Shown in pieces: positions 25,192 through 33,147 of a DNA stretch of 64,000 nt. This DNA comes from Acidobacteriota bacterium (GTDB lineage Bacteria > Acidobacteriota > Terriglobia > Acidiferrales > UBA7541), in contig JABCZJ010000017.1 of NCBI GenBank assembly GCA_013289715.1, positions 62,001-126,000 on the forward strand. The letters are read 5' to 3'. The notes below the pieces were generated by a model. It was not told where the DNA came from and searched no databases. It was given only the letters and a program-made list of their open reading frames with translations. The translations under genes and the position numbers were made by a program. The stretch's first letter is position 1. Every line of letters starts with the position of its first letter.

Positions 25192-25542
25192 ATGTCTACC
25201 CAAGACGCTCGAGAACGATTGGAATTGCTGCAGGGGACGCTCGACCTGCTGATCTTGCGCACTTTGATTTTTGGATCGCAGCACGGGCAGGGCATCGCGC
25301 GCGCGATTCAGCAGACATCGGATGAAGAACTGCTGGTCGAGCACGGAGCGCTTTATCCCGCGCTGCAACGGCTGGAGGAACGGGGCTGGATTTCCGCGAA
25401 ATGGGGAATCTCGACAAATAATCGCAAGGCGCGGTTTTACACGCTGACATCGGCGGGGCGCAAACAGCTGGTGAAGGAAACGACCAAGTGGAATCGCCTG
25501 ACGGCCGCGATCGGGCGCGTTCTGGAGAGTGAGGAGGGCTAA
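25192..25542 (+). CDS. PadR-family transcriptional regulator
   Basis: Winged-helix repressor of 116 residues. The family core LLQGTLDLLILRTLIFGSQHG, then GIARAIQQTSDEELLVEHGALYPAL and QRLEERGWISAKWG...NRKARFYTLT, is complete; the last helix is the dimerisation helix. It lies 3 bp upstream of a large ABC-type permease, the usual acidobacterial pairing in which PadR is thought to control the adjacent permease. The inducer is unknown. Its promoter overlaps direct repeats, suggesting autoregulation. Confidence 0.93.
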   Translation: MSTQDARERLELLQGTLDLLILRTLIFGSQHGQGIARAIQQTSDEELLVEHGALYPALQRLEERGWISAKWGISTNNRKARFYTLTSAGRKQLVKETTKWNRLTAAIGRVLESEEG

Positions 25543-25545
25543 GCC

Positions 25546-28218
25546 ATGTTTGGACGCACGCGCAAAGCGAGCGACTTCGGCGCTGAAATCGAAGCTCACC
25601 TGGAGATGGAGACGGACCGCCTGAAGGAACAGGGTATGAGCGACGAAGATGCACGCACCGAGGCGCGCCGGGCATTTGGAAACGTGACGCGCGTGCAGGA
25701 GCGCTTCTACGAATCCAGCCGCTGGCCCGGGTGGGAACATTTCTGGCAAGACCTGCGCTATGCGGCGCGCATGCTGCGCCAATCTCCGGGCTTCAGCGCT
25801 ATCGCTGTGTTGACGATTGCGTTGGGGATCGGCGCGACGACCGCGATTTTCAGCGTGGTGGACGCCACGCTCTTGCACCCGCTGCCTTACCCGCATCCCG
25901 AGCAACTTGTCAGCGTGATTGACGATCTTCCGGGCGTGGGCGCGCAGGACGTGGGAATGTCCGTGCCCGAGTGGCACGATTTTCAGCGCTCCGGCATTTT
26001 TGAATATGTTGCGCCATCCGGGGGCGGAGATGTGAACCTGACCGGCTCGTCGCAGCCTACCAGGATTCTTTTCGCGGCGGTGGCGCCGAATTATTTTGCG
26101 CTCTTGGGCGTGCAGCCGGAGCTGGGACGCTCCTTCAATCCCGAAGACACAACACCCGGGTTTACGCTGGAAGTTCTCATCAGCGACCGCTTGTGGAAGG
26201 GAGCCTTTGCAAGCGACCCGCAGATCCTGGGTAAAAATATTCGGCTCGACAACGACCTGTATCAAATCATTGGAGTGATGCCCGCCAGTTTTCACGACCC
26301 AGGGCAAACCACCGCGCAAAGGAACACGGAACTGTGGGCCGCGGCGGGTCTTGCCGGTCCGCCTGCGCCTGACCCGTTGCGCGCCTCGCATTTTCTTGCG
26401 CCGGTGATCGCGCGCGTCAAACCGGGATTAACGGTTACCGAAGCGCAGAGCCGGTTAGACGCGTTGGTGGCATCGTTGCAGAAAGAATTCCCACAGGATT
26501 ATCCGCTGCAGAGCGCGTGGAGAGTGCGGCTTGTGCCGCTGAAGCAGACGGTTGTTGGGGATGTGCGGCAATCGTTGATCTTGTTGCTGGGGGCGGTGGG
26601 ATTGGTGTTGCTGATCGGCTGTGTGAACGTCGCGAATTTGCTGCTGGCGCGTGCCAGCGCGCGCGGCCGGGAGATGGCCGTGCGACAGGCGCTGGGGGCC
26701 GAACGTCGTCGACTGGTGTGGCAACTGCTGACCGAAGGCTTGCTGCTATCGCTGGTCGGAGCAATCGTCGGACTGGCGATTCTCTATTGCACGAAGGGTT
26801 TTCTGCTACAGATTGTGCCGGATAGCTTGCCGCGTCTCAACGAAGTGACGATTAATTGGCCTGTGCTGCTTTTTGCCCTGGGGGCCACTCTTTTCGCCGG
26901 GGCGATTTTCGGATTGGCTCCTGCGTTGCACGCGGGGGGACAGGATTTGACGCACATGCTCAAGCAAGAAGCGCGCAACTCGACGGGCTCGGGAGAACAG
27001 GCGCGCACGCGTCGCGTGTTGGTGATAACGGAATTTGCGCTTTCGCTGGTGCTGATGATTGCCGCGGGTTTGCTGCTGCGCAGTTTTGCGGATTTGATGC
27101 ATGCGCATCTGGGCTACAACCCACAGAGTGTAATGACTGTTCGCACGTGGCTACCTATACCGAATGATCCCGCGACGGACGTCTATCGAACACCTGCGCT
27201 GCAGGCGCCGTTCTTGCGCGAAGTGTTGCGACGCGGCAGGACGCTTCCCGGGGTGGAAGAAATCGCGGTGGGAGATTTAGCGGCGCTTCCGTTGGGGCAT
27301 AGCCGAACCGATCTGAATCCGTTCTCGCTGGTCATCGAAGGCCGCGAGACAGACGCCAACCAGGCTCCCTTGGTGGATGGTTCCATCGTGACGCCGGAAT
27401 ATTTTCACTTGCTGCGCATGACGTTGCTGCGCGGCCGGTTATTCGCTCAGGCAGACGACGAAAACGCGCTTCCCGTTGTGGTGATCAACGACGCGTTCGC
27501 GCAGACGTATTGGCCGGGAGATAATCCAGTGGGCAAGCGAATTAAAATACGAGTGCCGGGCGACCGTTCTACTTTTGCGTGGAACACGATAGTCGGCGTG
27601 ATCGCGGACGCACGCACGGAATCGCTTGCGGAGCCGACCGTGCCGCAAATGTTTCTGAGCTTGTACCAGAGAACCGCTAAAGACTGGGCCATTTTCTTGC
27701 GCGGGCGGCTCGATACCGCTGCGATTCCCGCGCAGTTGCGCGCGCAGGTGCAATCCGTCAACCCGGAACTTCCTGTTTTCGGCGCGCAGACGTTGCATGA
27801 TGTCGTCTCCGCGTCTCTCTCGCAGCGGCGATTTTCGATGGAAATTGTGGCGTTGTTCGCGTTGACGGCTTTGCTGCTGGCAGGCCTGGGAATTTACGGC
27901 GTAATTTCCTACATCGTGAGCGAGCGCACCCACGAGATCGGAATTCGTCTCGCGCTGGGGGCGAAAAGCCGCGACATTGTGCGCATCGTGCTGCGTCAGG
28001 GATTGGGCCTGGCAATTGCCGGCGCTGCAGTGGGGCTCCTTGGTGCGCTGATCGTGTCGCACCTGATGGCGGGTGTGCTTTATGGCGTGCGGCCTACCGA
28101 TCCTTTGACGTTCGCTGGTGTCGCGCTGCTGCTGATCGGAGTGGCTCTGCTCGCCTGTTACATTCCAGCGCGCCGCGCGATACGCGTGGATCCGCTGGTG
28201 GCGCTGCGTTACGAATGA
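25546..28218 (+). CDS. ADOP-type ABC transporter permease (MacB/FtsX)
   Basis: Membrane protein of 890 residues of the acidobacterial duplicated orphan permease type. A cytoplasmic N-terminal segment (about 1-65, FGAEIEAHLEMETDRLKEQGMSDEDARTEARRAFGN) precedes the first helix (IAVLTIALGIGATTAIFSVV). A MacB-like periplasmic domain and an FtsX core (VRQSLILLLGAVGLVLLIGCVNVANLLLARA...) follow. A second periplasmic domain and a second FtsX core (LLAGLGIYGVISYIVSERTHEIGIRLALGA) end in YIPARRAIRVDPLVALRYE. No ATPase gene is adjacent. Relatives are thought to export peptides or other compounds; the substrate is unknown. The gene follows padR by 3 bp and is surely co-transcribed with it. Confidence 0.93.
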   Translation: MFGRTRKASDFGAEIEAHLEMETDRLKEQGMSDEDARTEARRAFGNVTRVQERFYESSRWPGWEHFWQDLRYAARMLRQSPGFSAIAVLTIALGIGATTAIFSVVDATLLHPLPYPHPEQLVSVIDDLPGVGAQDVGMSVPEWHDFQRSGIFEYVAPSGGGDVNLTGSSQPTRILFAAVAPNYFALLGVQPELGRSFNPEDTTPGFTLEVLISDRLWKGAFASDPQILGKNIRLDNDLYQIIGVMPASFHDPGQTTAQRNTELWAAAGLAGPPAPDPLRASHFLAPVIARVKPGLTVTEAQSRLDALVASLQKEFPQDYPLQSAWRVRLVPLKQTVVGDVRQSLILLLGAVGLVLLIGCVNVANLLLARASARGREMAVRQALGAERRRLVWQLLTEGLLLSLVGAIVGLAILYCTKGFLLQIVPDSLPRLNEVTINWPVLLFALGATLFAGAIFGLAPALHAGGQDLTHMLKQEARNSTGSGEQARTRRVLVITEFALSLVLMIAAGLLLRSFADLMHAHLGYNPQSVMTVRTWLPIPNDPATDVYRTPALQAPFLREVLRRGRTLPGVEEIAVGDLAALPLGHSRTDLNPFSLVIEGRETDANQAPLVDGSIVTPEYFHLLRMTLLRGRLFAQADDENALPVVVINDAFAQTYWPGDNPVGKRIKIRVPGDRSTFAWNTIVGVIADARTESLAEPTVPQMFLSLYQRTAKDWAIFLRGRLDTAAIPAQLRAQVQSVNPELPVFGAQTLHDVVSASLSQRRFSMEIVALFALTALLLAGLGIYGVISYIVSERTHEIGIRLALGAKSRDIVRIVLRQGLGLAIAGAAVGLLGALIVSHLMAGVLYGVRPTDPLTFAGVALLLIGVALLACYIPARRAIRVDPLVALRYE

Positions 28219-28277
28219 CCACAGAACTTTACTGCCGCGAGCGGTCATTTCGATAGCGCGCAAGGGAGAATGAACTC

Positions 28278-28667
28278 ATGAAGGCGAATCTCAAGCTGTT
28301 GTTCGCCGCGCTGGTTGGCGTCTCAATCGGGGTTGTTTGCGCGATGGTGATTCGTGCGCAGCAGGTGAAAGTGGCACCGGGCTACGTCATTGCAGAAGTG
28401 GAAGCGACCGACCCTGCCACCATCCAGAAATATGTAGCGAAACTGCCGGAAACGCTCGCGCCTTTCAATCACCACTATGTCGTGCGCGGGGGCAAGACCC
28501 AGTCGCTCGAGGGCGAACCGCCCAAGGGCATTGTGATCATCGCTTTCGACAGCGCGGAGAAAGCCCGCGAGTGGTACGAATCGCCAGCGTATGAGGCGAT
28601 CAAGCCGCTCAGGCTCAACGCAGCGAAGACGCGCCTGTTTATCGCAGAAGGTAGCGCACCGGAGTGA
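28278..28667 (+). CDS. Exported DUF1330-domain protein
   Basis: Product of 129 residues. An N-terminal signal peptide or anchor (LKLLFAALVGVSIGVVCAMVIRAQQ) precedes a DUF1330 alpha-beta barrel domain of the dimeric type: PGYVIAEVEATDPATIQKYV, VVRGGKTQSLEGEPPKGIVIIAF and AREWYESPAYEAIKPLR. The function of DUF1330 is not established. An export signal on this family is common in Acidobacteria and Proteobacteria. It starts 59 bp after the permease on the same strand and may be in the same transcript. Confidence 0.85.
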   Translation: MKANLKLLFAALVGVSIGVVCAMVIRAQQVKVAPGYVIAEVEATDPATIQKYVAKLPETLAPFNHHYVVRGGKTQSLEGEPPKGIVIIAFDSAEKAREWYESPAYEAIKPLRLNAAKTRLFIAEGSAPE

Positions 28668-28748
28668 CCGGAAAGCGCGCGTACTTTGCAGATAAAAGGC
28701 CCGCGAATCGGAAACACAACGAGTACACAATCGAAGAGAATGACTGCG

Positions 28749-29411
28749 ATGAATCGAACGCGAATCTTTGCGCTTTTGGCTGTACTGATTTTTCCGGCGG
28801 CTGGTTTGAGGCCGGGAACCACGAGCGCCGCGAGCGCCCGCCCGGCGCCAGCGCCACAGCCAGCCTTGCAGGAGCAGCAGCCTGCGCCGACCGTCGCTTC
28901 CGTGCTGGACCGCGAGATCAGCGCAGTCGAAAAGGAGTTCGTCGACGCTGTCGAGGCGATGCCGGAGGATCGATACAACTTATCGCCGCAGAGTTTGAAG
29001 ATTCCGGGGAGCGAGTACAAGGGCGTCCGCACGTTTGCTGGGTAGGCGAAGCACGTGGCGATTTCGAATGATTGTATTTGGGGGCCGATTATCGGCGAAC
29101 CGGTGGCGGAAGGCGTGAAGGGTGATAACGGAGGAGAGAACGTGAAGGGCAAGGCCGACATCATCAAATCACTGAAGGACTCCTTTGCCCGGGGGCATAA
29201 GGCCGCGGCTACCTTGACCACCGAGAACATGCTGCAAACCGCGGAGCACAGCAAGTGCACGCGGCTGCGCCTGGCGATGTTTGGCGTGGGGCATGGAAAC
29301 GATCATTACGGCCAGCTCGTGGAATATTTGCGGATGAACGGAACTGTGCCGGCAGCCAGCCGCGCGCAAGCGAACCGATTGCGGCCGCCGAACTATTGGC
29401 ACAAACGCAAA
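28749..29411 (+). pseudogene. DinB-like exported protein broken by an in-frame TAG
   Basis: The first part encodes a signal peptide (MNRTRIFALLAVLIFPAAGL), an Ala/Pro linker, and REISAVEKEFVDAVEAMPED...SEYKGVRTFAG, and then meets TAG at 29043-29045. In the same frame the protein continues AKHVAISNDCIWGPIIGE...DSFARGHKAAATLTTENML...FGVGHGNDHYGQLVEYLRMNGTVP, the rest of a DinB-type four-helix protein with its histidine pair intact. A CAG-to-TAG change would explain the stop. The 3' end also lacks its own stop: the frame stays open into the convergent DnaJ gene. Its function in life would have been a periplasmic metal-binding protein of unknown activity. Confidence 0.72.
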
Positions 29412-29421
29412 GTGAGTTTTC

Positions 29422-30063
29422 CTAGTCCCACCGGCGCCACCACCATATTCCGCCGGGGCGTATCGCGCGCCACAAAGCTTCGCCGCCGAATCCGGATGCG
29501 AGCGCGCAGAAGAGAATCGTGGCGGCAATGGCGATCGAAATCACGCGAGTATCCTGCGTCCACAATTCAATCGTCACTCGGAAGCTCAGAAATGCCCCGA
29601 GTAGACCGCCCAGAACGAAGCGAACCGCAAAGCCAACCCAATCGAAAGGCCGTGCGTCGTCGTCGCGCGCGCCTGCTTTGCGGGCATTTTCGATGATCCG
29701 GTAATATTCCGCGGCATCCTGTGCCGAATCGCGCCGAACGTATTCGCTGCGCGACGAGGACGACGGATCTGAATTCGTATCGGCGTTGGCATCGGCTCGC
29801 GGCGCTTTGCCGGCGGAAAACGGAGCAGCGAAGCCTTTTTGCAGCGGAGCGTCTTGGATGCGAGCGTAGGATTCGTTCAGCATCTTTGCCATGAGCGTGG
29901 AAGCGGCATGGGCTTCGGTGCCGGGACGCTGATGGTCAGGATGCCAGCGTTTGACGAGCGTGCGATAGTTTGCTTTGATCGCGCGCGGCGATGCGTCCCA
30001 CGGAACATCGAGCACGCGGTACGCATGCGCCAGATTCTGAACGTCGCCTTCGCGTTGAGCCAT
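29422..30063 (-). CDS. J-domain (DnaJ-like) membrane protein
   Basis: Product of about 213 residues from the ATG at 30063. The N-terminal J domain (about 8-65: NLAHAYRVLDVPWDASPRAI, then WHPDHQRPG) has the HPD tripeptide needed to stimulate DnaK ATPase. A polar Ala/Asp/Ser-rich linker follows, and two C-terminal hydrophobic helices (FAVRFVLGGLLGAFLSF and ISIAIAATILFCALASGF) place it in the inner membrane with the J domain facing the cytoplasm. The upstream extension of the frame to 30165 is unlikely to be used. It resembles DnaJ-like co-chaperones tethered to membranes; the client is unknown. Confidence 0.82.
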   Translation of the reverse strand: MAQREGDVQNLAHAYRVLDVPWDASPRAIKANYRTLVKRWHPDHQRPGTEAHAASTLMAKMLNESYARIQDAPLQKGFAAPFSAGKAPRADANADTNSDPSSSSRSEYVRRDSAQDAAEYYRIIENARKAGARDDDARPFDWVGFAVRFVLGGLLGAFLSFRVTIELWTQDTRVISIAIAATILFCALASGFGGEALWRAIRPGGIWWWRRWD

Positions 30064-30183
30064 GTGAGAAGTGTATTGCAAAGCCAGCGCGGCAAAGCGA
30101 TGACCGTGCGAGACAGGTACCGAAGGATTATCGCGACCTTCGATAGCGAAACCGCCCGTCGCCACAGCGGCACTGCGCTGAGT

Positions 30184-30299
30184 TGGCGACCCAAGCGAAA
30201 GCGAAAGTCAGAGTCAAAGTCAACGGCGCCCAGCCAAAGCTGGCCGCCACAGAGGCAAGAGCAACGGCAACGGTGCGGTGCAGGAACGGAAACTCCTGC
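30184..30299 (-). repeat. Hairpin repeat copy (GTGGCG variant)
   Basis: On the minus strand GTGGCGG (30250-30244) is followed by CCAGC/GCTGG (30243-30230) and GGGCGCCGTTGACTTTGACTC, almost identical to the unit at 291-325 upstream of hpt. A separate hairpin GCAGGA/TCCTGC is at 30280-30299. The 265-bp gap between the DUF4440 and DnaJ-like genes holds nothing else obvious. Confidence 0.6.
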
Positions 30300-30328
30300 G
30301 ATCACTGCGTCCCTGATCGTGCACGAAT

Positions 30329-30877
30329 TCATGTGCCCGGTGGCGGAGTGCCGGTCCATACGTGTTGGACGATCTGCCACCCGTCGTTTGCCTGGCGCTT
30401 GTAGATGATTACGTAACTGCCTTCGGAAATTATCTTGGCGCCGGTGGCGATGTTGGTGAGCGTTTCCTGAAAGTCGCCGCTGTCGTAGGCCAGATCGCCG
30501 GAGGCCTCGAGATTCTGGCTATGCAGCGTGAGGTCGCTGTTGAAGGTGGCCATGATCGTTTGGAAGAGCGCGTGGATCGCCGCCGAGCCGGTGATGCGTT
30601 TGCCGTCGGGTTGCAGGAACGCAGCGTCAACAGCATAAAACTTCAAAATAGGTTCGAGTTGTTTGGTGCGCAAATCCTGCACCCACGCATCACGCAGCTT
30701 GGCGAGTGCTTCCCGAGTTGCGGGCTGAGGCGTGGCCATAGCGGCCGGGCTGCCGAAAAACGCCGGCGCGACGATCGCAGCGACAACAAGGAGCGCAACA
30801 ACCAAGAGCGCAACAACGGCGCCGCGCCAGCCGGGAACTGGCCGCGATCTCAATCGGAGTGCGGAAGGGGTCTTCAT
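30329..30877 (-). CDS. Exported SnoaL/DUF4440-like protein (NTF2 fold)
   Basis: Product of about 182 residues from the ATG at 30877, chosen because AGGAG lies 5 nt upstream and a signal peptide follows (long hydrophobic run GAVVALLVVALLVVAAIVAPAF). The mature part has an NTF2/SnoaL-like pattern: REALAKLRDAWVQDLRTKQL, EPILKFYAVDAAFLQPDGKRITG, AIHALFQTIM, YDSGDFQETL, YVIIYKRQANDGWQIVQHVW. Such domains can be small enzymes or ligand-binding modules; no catalytic residues can be assigned. The longer ORF up to 30967 is not supported. Single gene, divergent from the beta-helix gene. Confidence 0.8.
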   Translation of the reverse strand: MKTPSALRLRSRPVPGWRGAVVALLVVALLVVAAIVAPAFFGSPAAMATPQPATREALAKLRDAWVQDLRTKQLEPILKFYAVDAAFLQPDGKRITGSAAIHALFQTIMATFNSDLTLHSQNLEASGDLAYDSGDFQETLTNIATGAKIISEGSYVIIYKRQANDGWQIVQHVWTGTPPPGT

Positions 30878-31135
30878 GGGTCTCCTACTCGTCGGAATCC
30901 GAGTTTTAAAATCGAGCCTGCTGCCGATATTACACCGCTGACGCCGCTCCTCGACACCGCGAATCAATTTTCATACGAAGCGCCAAGAACGCTTCAGCCG
31001 CGCGCTCTCGACGCGGCGAAAATCAAGCCGTCACCGAGAATCATTTCAGATTGTACGAGCCAGCAGAGTCGGAGTAGACTGCCTGCCGGGGGGAGGACCA
31101 ATGCTTACCAAATAACCGCTTAAAGGAGTAGCTAT

Positions 31136-33046
31136 ATGAGGACAATCAAGCATCTCCGTTTCAGCTGGTTTCCGTTTGACGCACTACGTCTTGCATTCAT
31201 CGCAACCCTCCTCGCGGCAGCTTTTGCACTACCAATATCCGCCGCGACACCGTCATCCCAGCCTGCATCCGGGGTCGCCTCGGTAACAGTCGTGGCTCAG
31301 TCCGCATTGTCGGGCCAACCCCACTTCGGCTCGAACGTCTACCTGTTCACTCCCAGCACACCGCAGAGCACAATTCAGGCGACGGTGGACGCCATAGCCA
31401 GCACACAAGTCTCCAACCAATTCGGAACGCAGCGTTACGCGTTTCTGTTCGAGCCTGGCACATACGGATCCAGCGCCAACCCGCTCATCTTTCAGGTGGG
31501 CTACTACACCACGGTGGCTGGCCTGGGCCTTTCTCCTTCCGACGTCACCATCAACGGCGCAATCAATGTATCCAACCAATGCGTAAGCGGCAGCTGCACG
31601 GCGCTCGAGAATTTTTGGCGGTCGCTGTCGAACCTCACCATCAATGTCGTCACCGCGTCAGCGTGCACATCGAGTGCCGAGTTCTGGGCGGTCTCGCAAG
31701 CCTCGCCCGTGCGGCGTGTCCAGATCAATGGCAACCTCTTCCTGTTTGACTATTGCAGCGGTCCGGGCTTTGCGAGTGGCGGGTTCATCGCGGATTCACA
31801 GTTCACCGCCGGCGCCATTATCAATGCCACACAGCAGCAGTGGATCACCAGGAACAGCAACATGGACAGCTGGACCAACGGTGTGTGGAACCAGGTGTTC
31901 TCCGGCGTTGTGGGAGCGCCCGCGCAGTGTTTTCCGGAGGTGGCGCCATGCAGTGGACCGTACACCACACTCGCCACCAGCCCGGTGACGCGTGAAGAGC
32001 CATACCTCTACCTTGATTCCGATGGAAACTACAACGTCTTCGTGCCGGCGGTGCAGCGCGACACTTCGGGCGCCTCATGGGCTGCCGGTCCCACACCCGG
32101 TTCGTCCATCCCGATTAATCGCTTCTACGTTGCGCAGCCGACTGACAGCGCCGAAAAAATCAATCTGGAATTGCTGTTCGGCAAAAACCTGATCTTGACG
32201 CCGGGCGTGTATGACCTGAACCACGCCATCATCGTCCCGTATCCCGACACAGTCGTACTCGGTCTGGGTATGCCCACGCTGATCCCGCAAACCGGAGATG
32301 CGTCCATGCGGGTGCTCAGCTCGAAGGGCGTGTTGGTCTCCGGGATTATTTTCGATGCGGGCCCGACGAATTCTCCAGTCCTGTTCGAGGTTGGAACTTT
32401 CCTTTCCTTCCTTGATGGTGACTGTGACGCCTCTGACCCTTCGGCGATGCAGGATGTGTTTTTCCGAATCGGCGGCGCGGAAGCGGGCAGCGCGACGATC
32501 AGCCTTTTGGTGAACAGTAGCAACGTAATTCTCGATGACATTTGGGCTTGGCGTGCTGACCACGGTAACGGGGTGGGCTGGACGGTCAACACCGCTGACA
32601 CGGGCCTCGTCGTCAACGGCGACAACGTGACCGCGTACGGACTGTTCATTGAGCATTATCAAAAATACGAGGTCATCTGGAACGGCAACGGCGGGACGGA
32701 TATTTTCCTGCAGAACGAAATGCCCTACGACGCGCCCAGCCAAGCCGCATGGATGGAGGCTCCTGGCGTGGACGGTTGGGCGGCGTTCAAGGTTGCGAAT
32801 CACGTGACCCGCTTCAGCGGATACGGCATGGGAAGCTACAGTTTCTTCAATCAGGGAATAAACATCTACGCTGCGAATGCGTTTGAGGTGCCCAGCACCC
32901 TTGCGGCGAAGAGCATGAATGATCTGCTGACGATTTTTCTGAACGTGTCGGGGTCGGGTGGCATCTTGAACGTGATTAATAACACAGGCGGGTCGTCGAC
33001 CATCGCCAATCCGGATACTCCGGTCACGGTGGTGAGCTACCCTTGA
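31136..33046 (+). CDS. Large secreted protein, probable right-handed beta-helix
   Basis: Secreted protein of 636 residues with a strong Shine-Dalgarno (AAAGGAG, about 8 nt before the ATG) and a signal peptide ending near residue 36 (ATLLAAAFALPISAA). The body is rich in Asn, Gly, Ser and Thr with repeated short beta motifs (DVTINGAINVSNQC, VNSSNVILDDIWAWRADHG, NTADTGLVVNGDNVTAYGLF), as in pectate-lyase-like beta-helices. IQATVDAI...NQFGTQRYAFLFEPGTYGS and KNLILTPGVYDL recall secreted actinobacterial proteins loosely annotated as adenylyl cyclase or coagulation factor 5/8-type; that link is from memory. A carbohydrate-active or surface role is possible. It has no operon partners. Confidence 0.65.
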   Translation: MRTIKHLRFSWFPFDALRLAFIATLLAAAFALPISAATPSSQPASGVASVTVVAQSALSGQPHFGSNVYLFTPSTPQSTIQATVDAIASTQVSNQFGTQRYAFLFEPGTYGSSANPLIFQVGYYTTVAGLGLSPSDVTINGAINVSNQCVSGSCTALENFWRSLSNLTINVVTASACTSSAEFWAVSQASPVRRVQINGNLFLFDYCSGPGFASGGFIADSQFTAGAIINATQQQWITRNSNMDSWTNGVWNQVFSGVVGAPAQCFPEVAPCSGPYTTLATSPVTREEPYLYLDSDGNYNVFVPAVQRDTSGASWAAGPTPGSSIPINRFYVAQPTDSAEKINLELLFGKNLILTPGVYDLNHAIIVPYPDTVVLGLGMPTLIPQTGDASMRVLSSKGVLVSGIIFDAGPTNSPVLFEVGTFLSFLDGDCDASDPSAMQDVFFRIGGAEAGSATISLLVNSSNVILDDIWAWRADHGNGVGWTVNTADTGLVVNGDNVTAYGLFIEHYQKYEVIWNGNGGTDIFLQNEMPYDAPSQAAWMEAPGVDGWAAFKVANHVTRFSGYGMGSYSFFNQGINIYAANAFEVPSTLAAKSMNDLLTIFLNVSGSGGILNVINNTGGSSTIANPDTPVTVVSYP

Positions 33047-33113
33047 TGAAGTAACAAGTCATCCGAGGCGTTCGATTGTGTGATCGTGCGATCGTTCGAG
33101 CAGAGGCCGTCAA

Positions 33114-33147
33114 GTCTCGCCTTCCCCGGCGGGGCTTGGCGACCTTT
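33114..33147. terminator. Possible hairpin terminator between convergent genes
   Basis: GTCTCGCC (33114-33121) and GGCGAC (33138-33143) pair with one bulged T, around an inner CCCC/GGGG stem. CTTT follows. It lies between the ends of the beta-helix gene and uvrC. The T-run is short, so intrinsic termination is uncertain. Confidence 0.3.

Noticed and set aside
25150..26391. 413-codon minus-strand ORF
   Set aside because: Antisense to padR and the ADOP permease, both of which are well supported.
28749..29411. Stop-codon reassignment as explanation for the broken genes
   Set aside because: Both TAG and TGA appear in remnants, while all core genes end normally with TAA, TAG or TGA.
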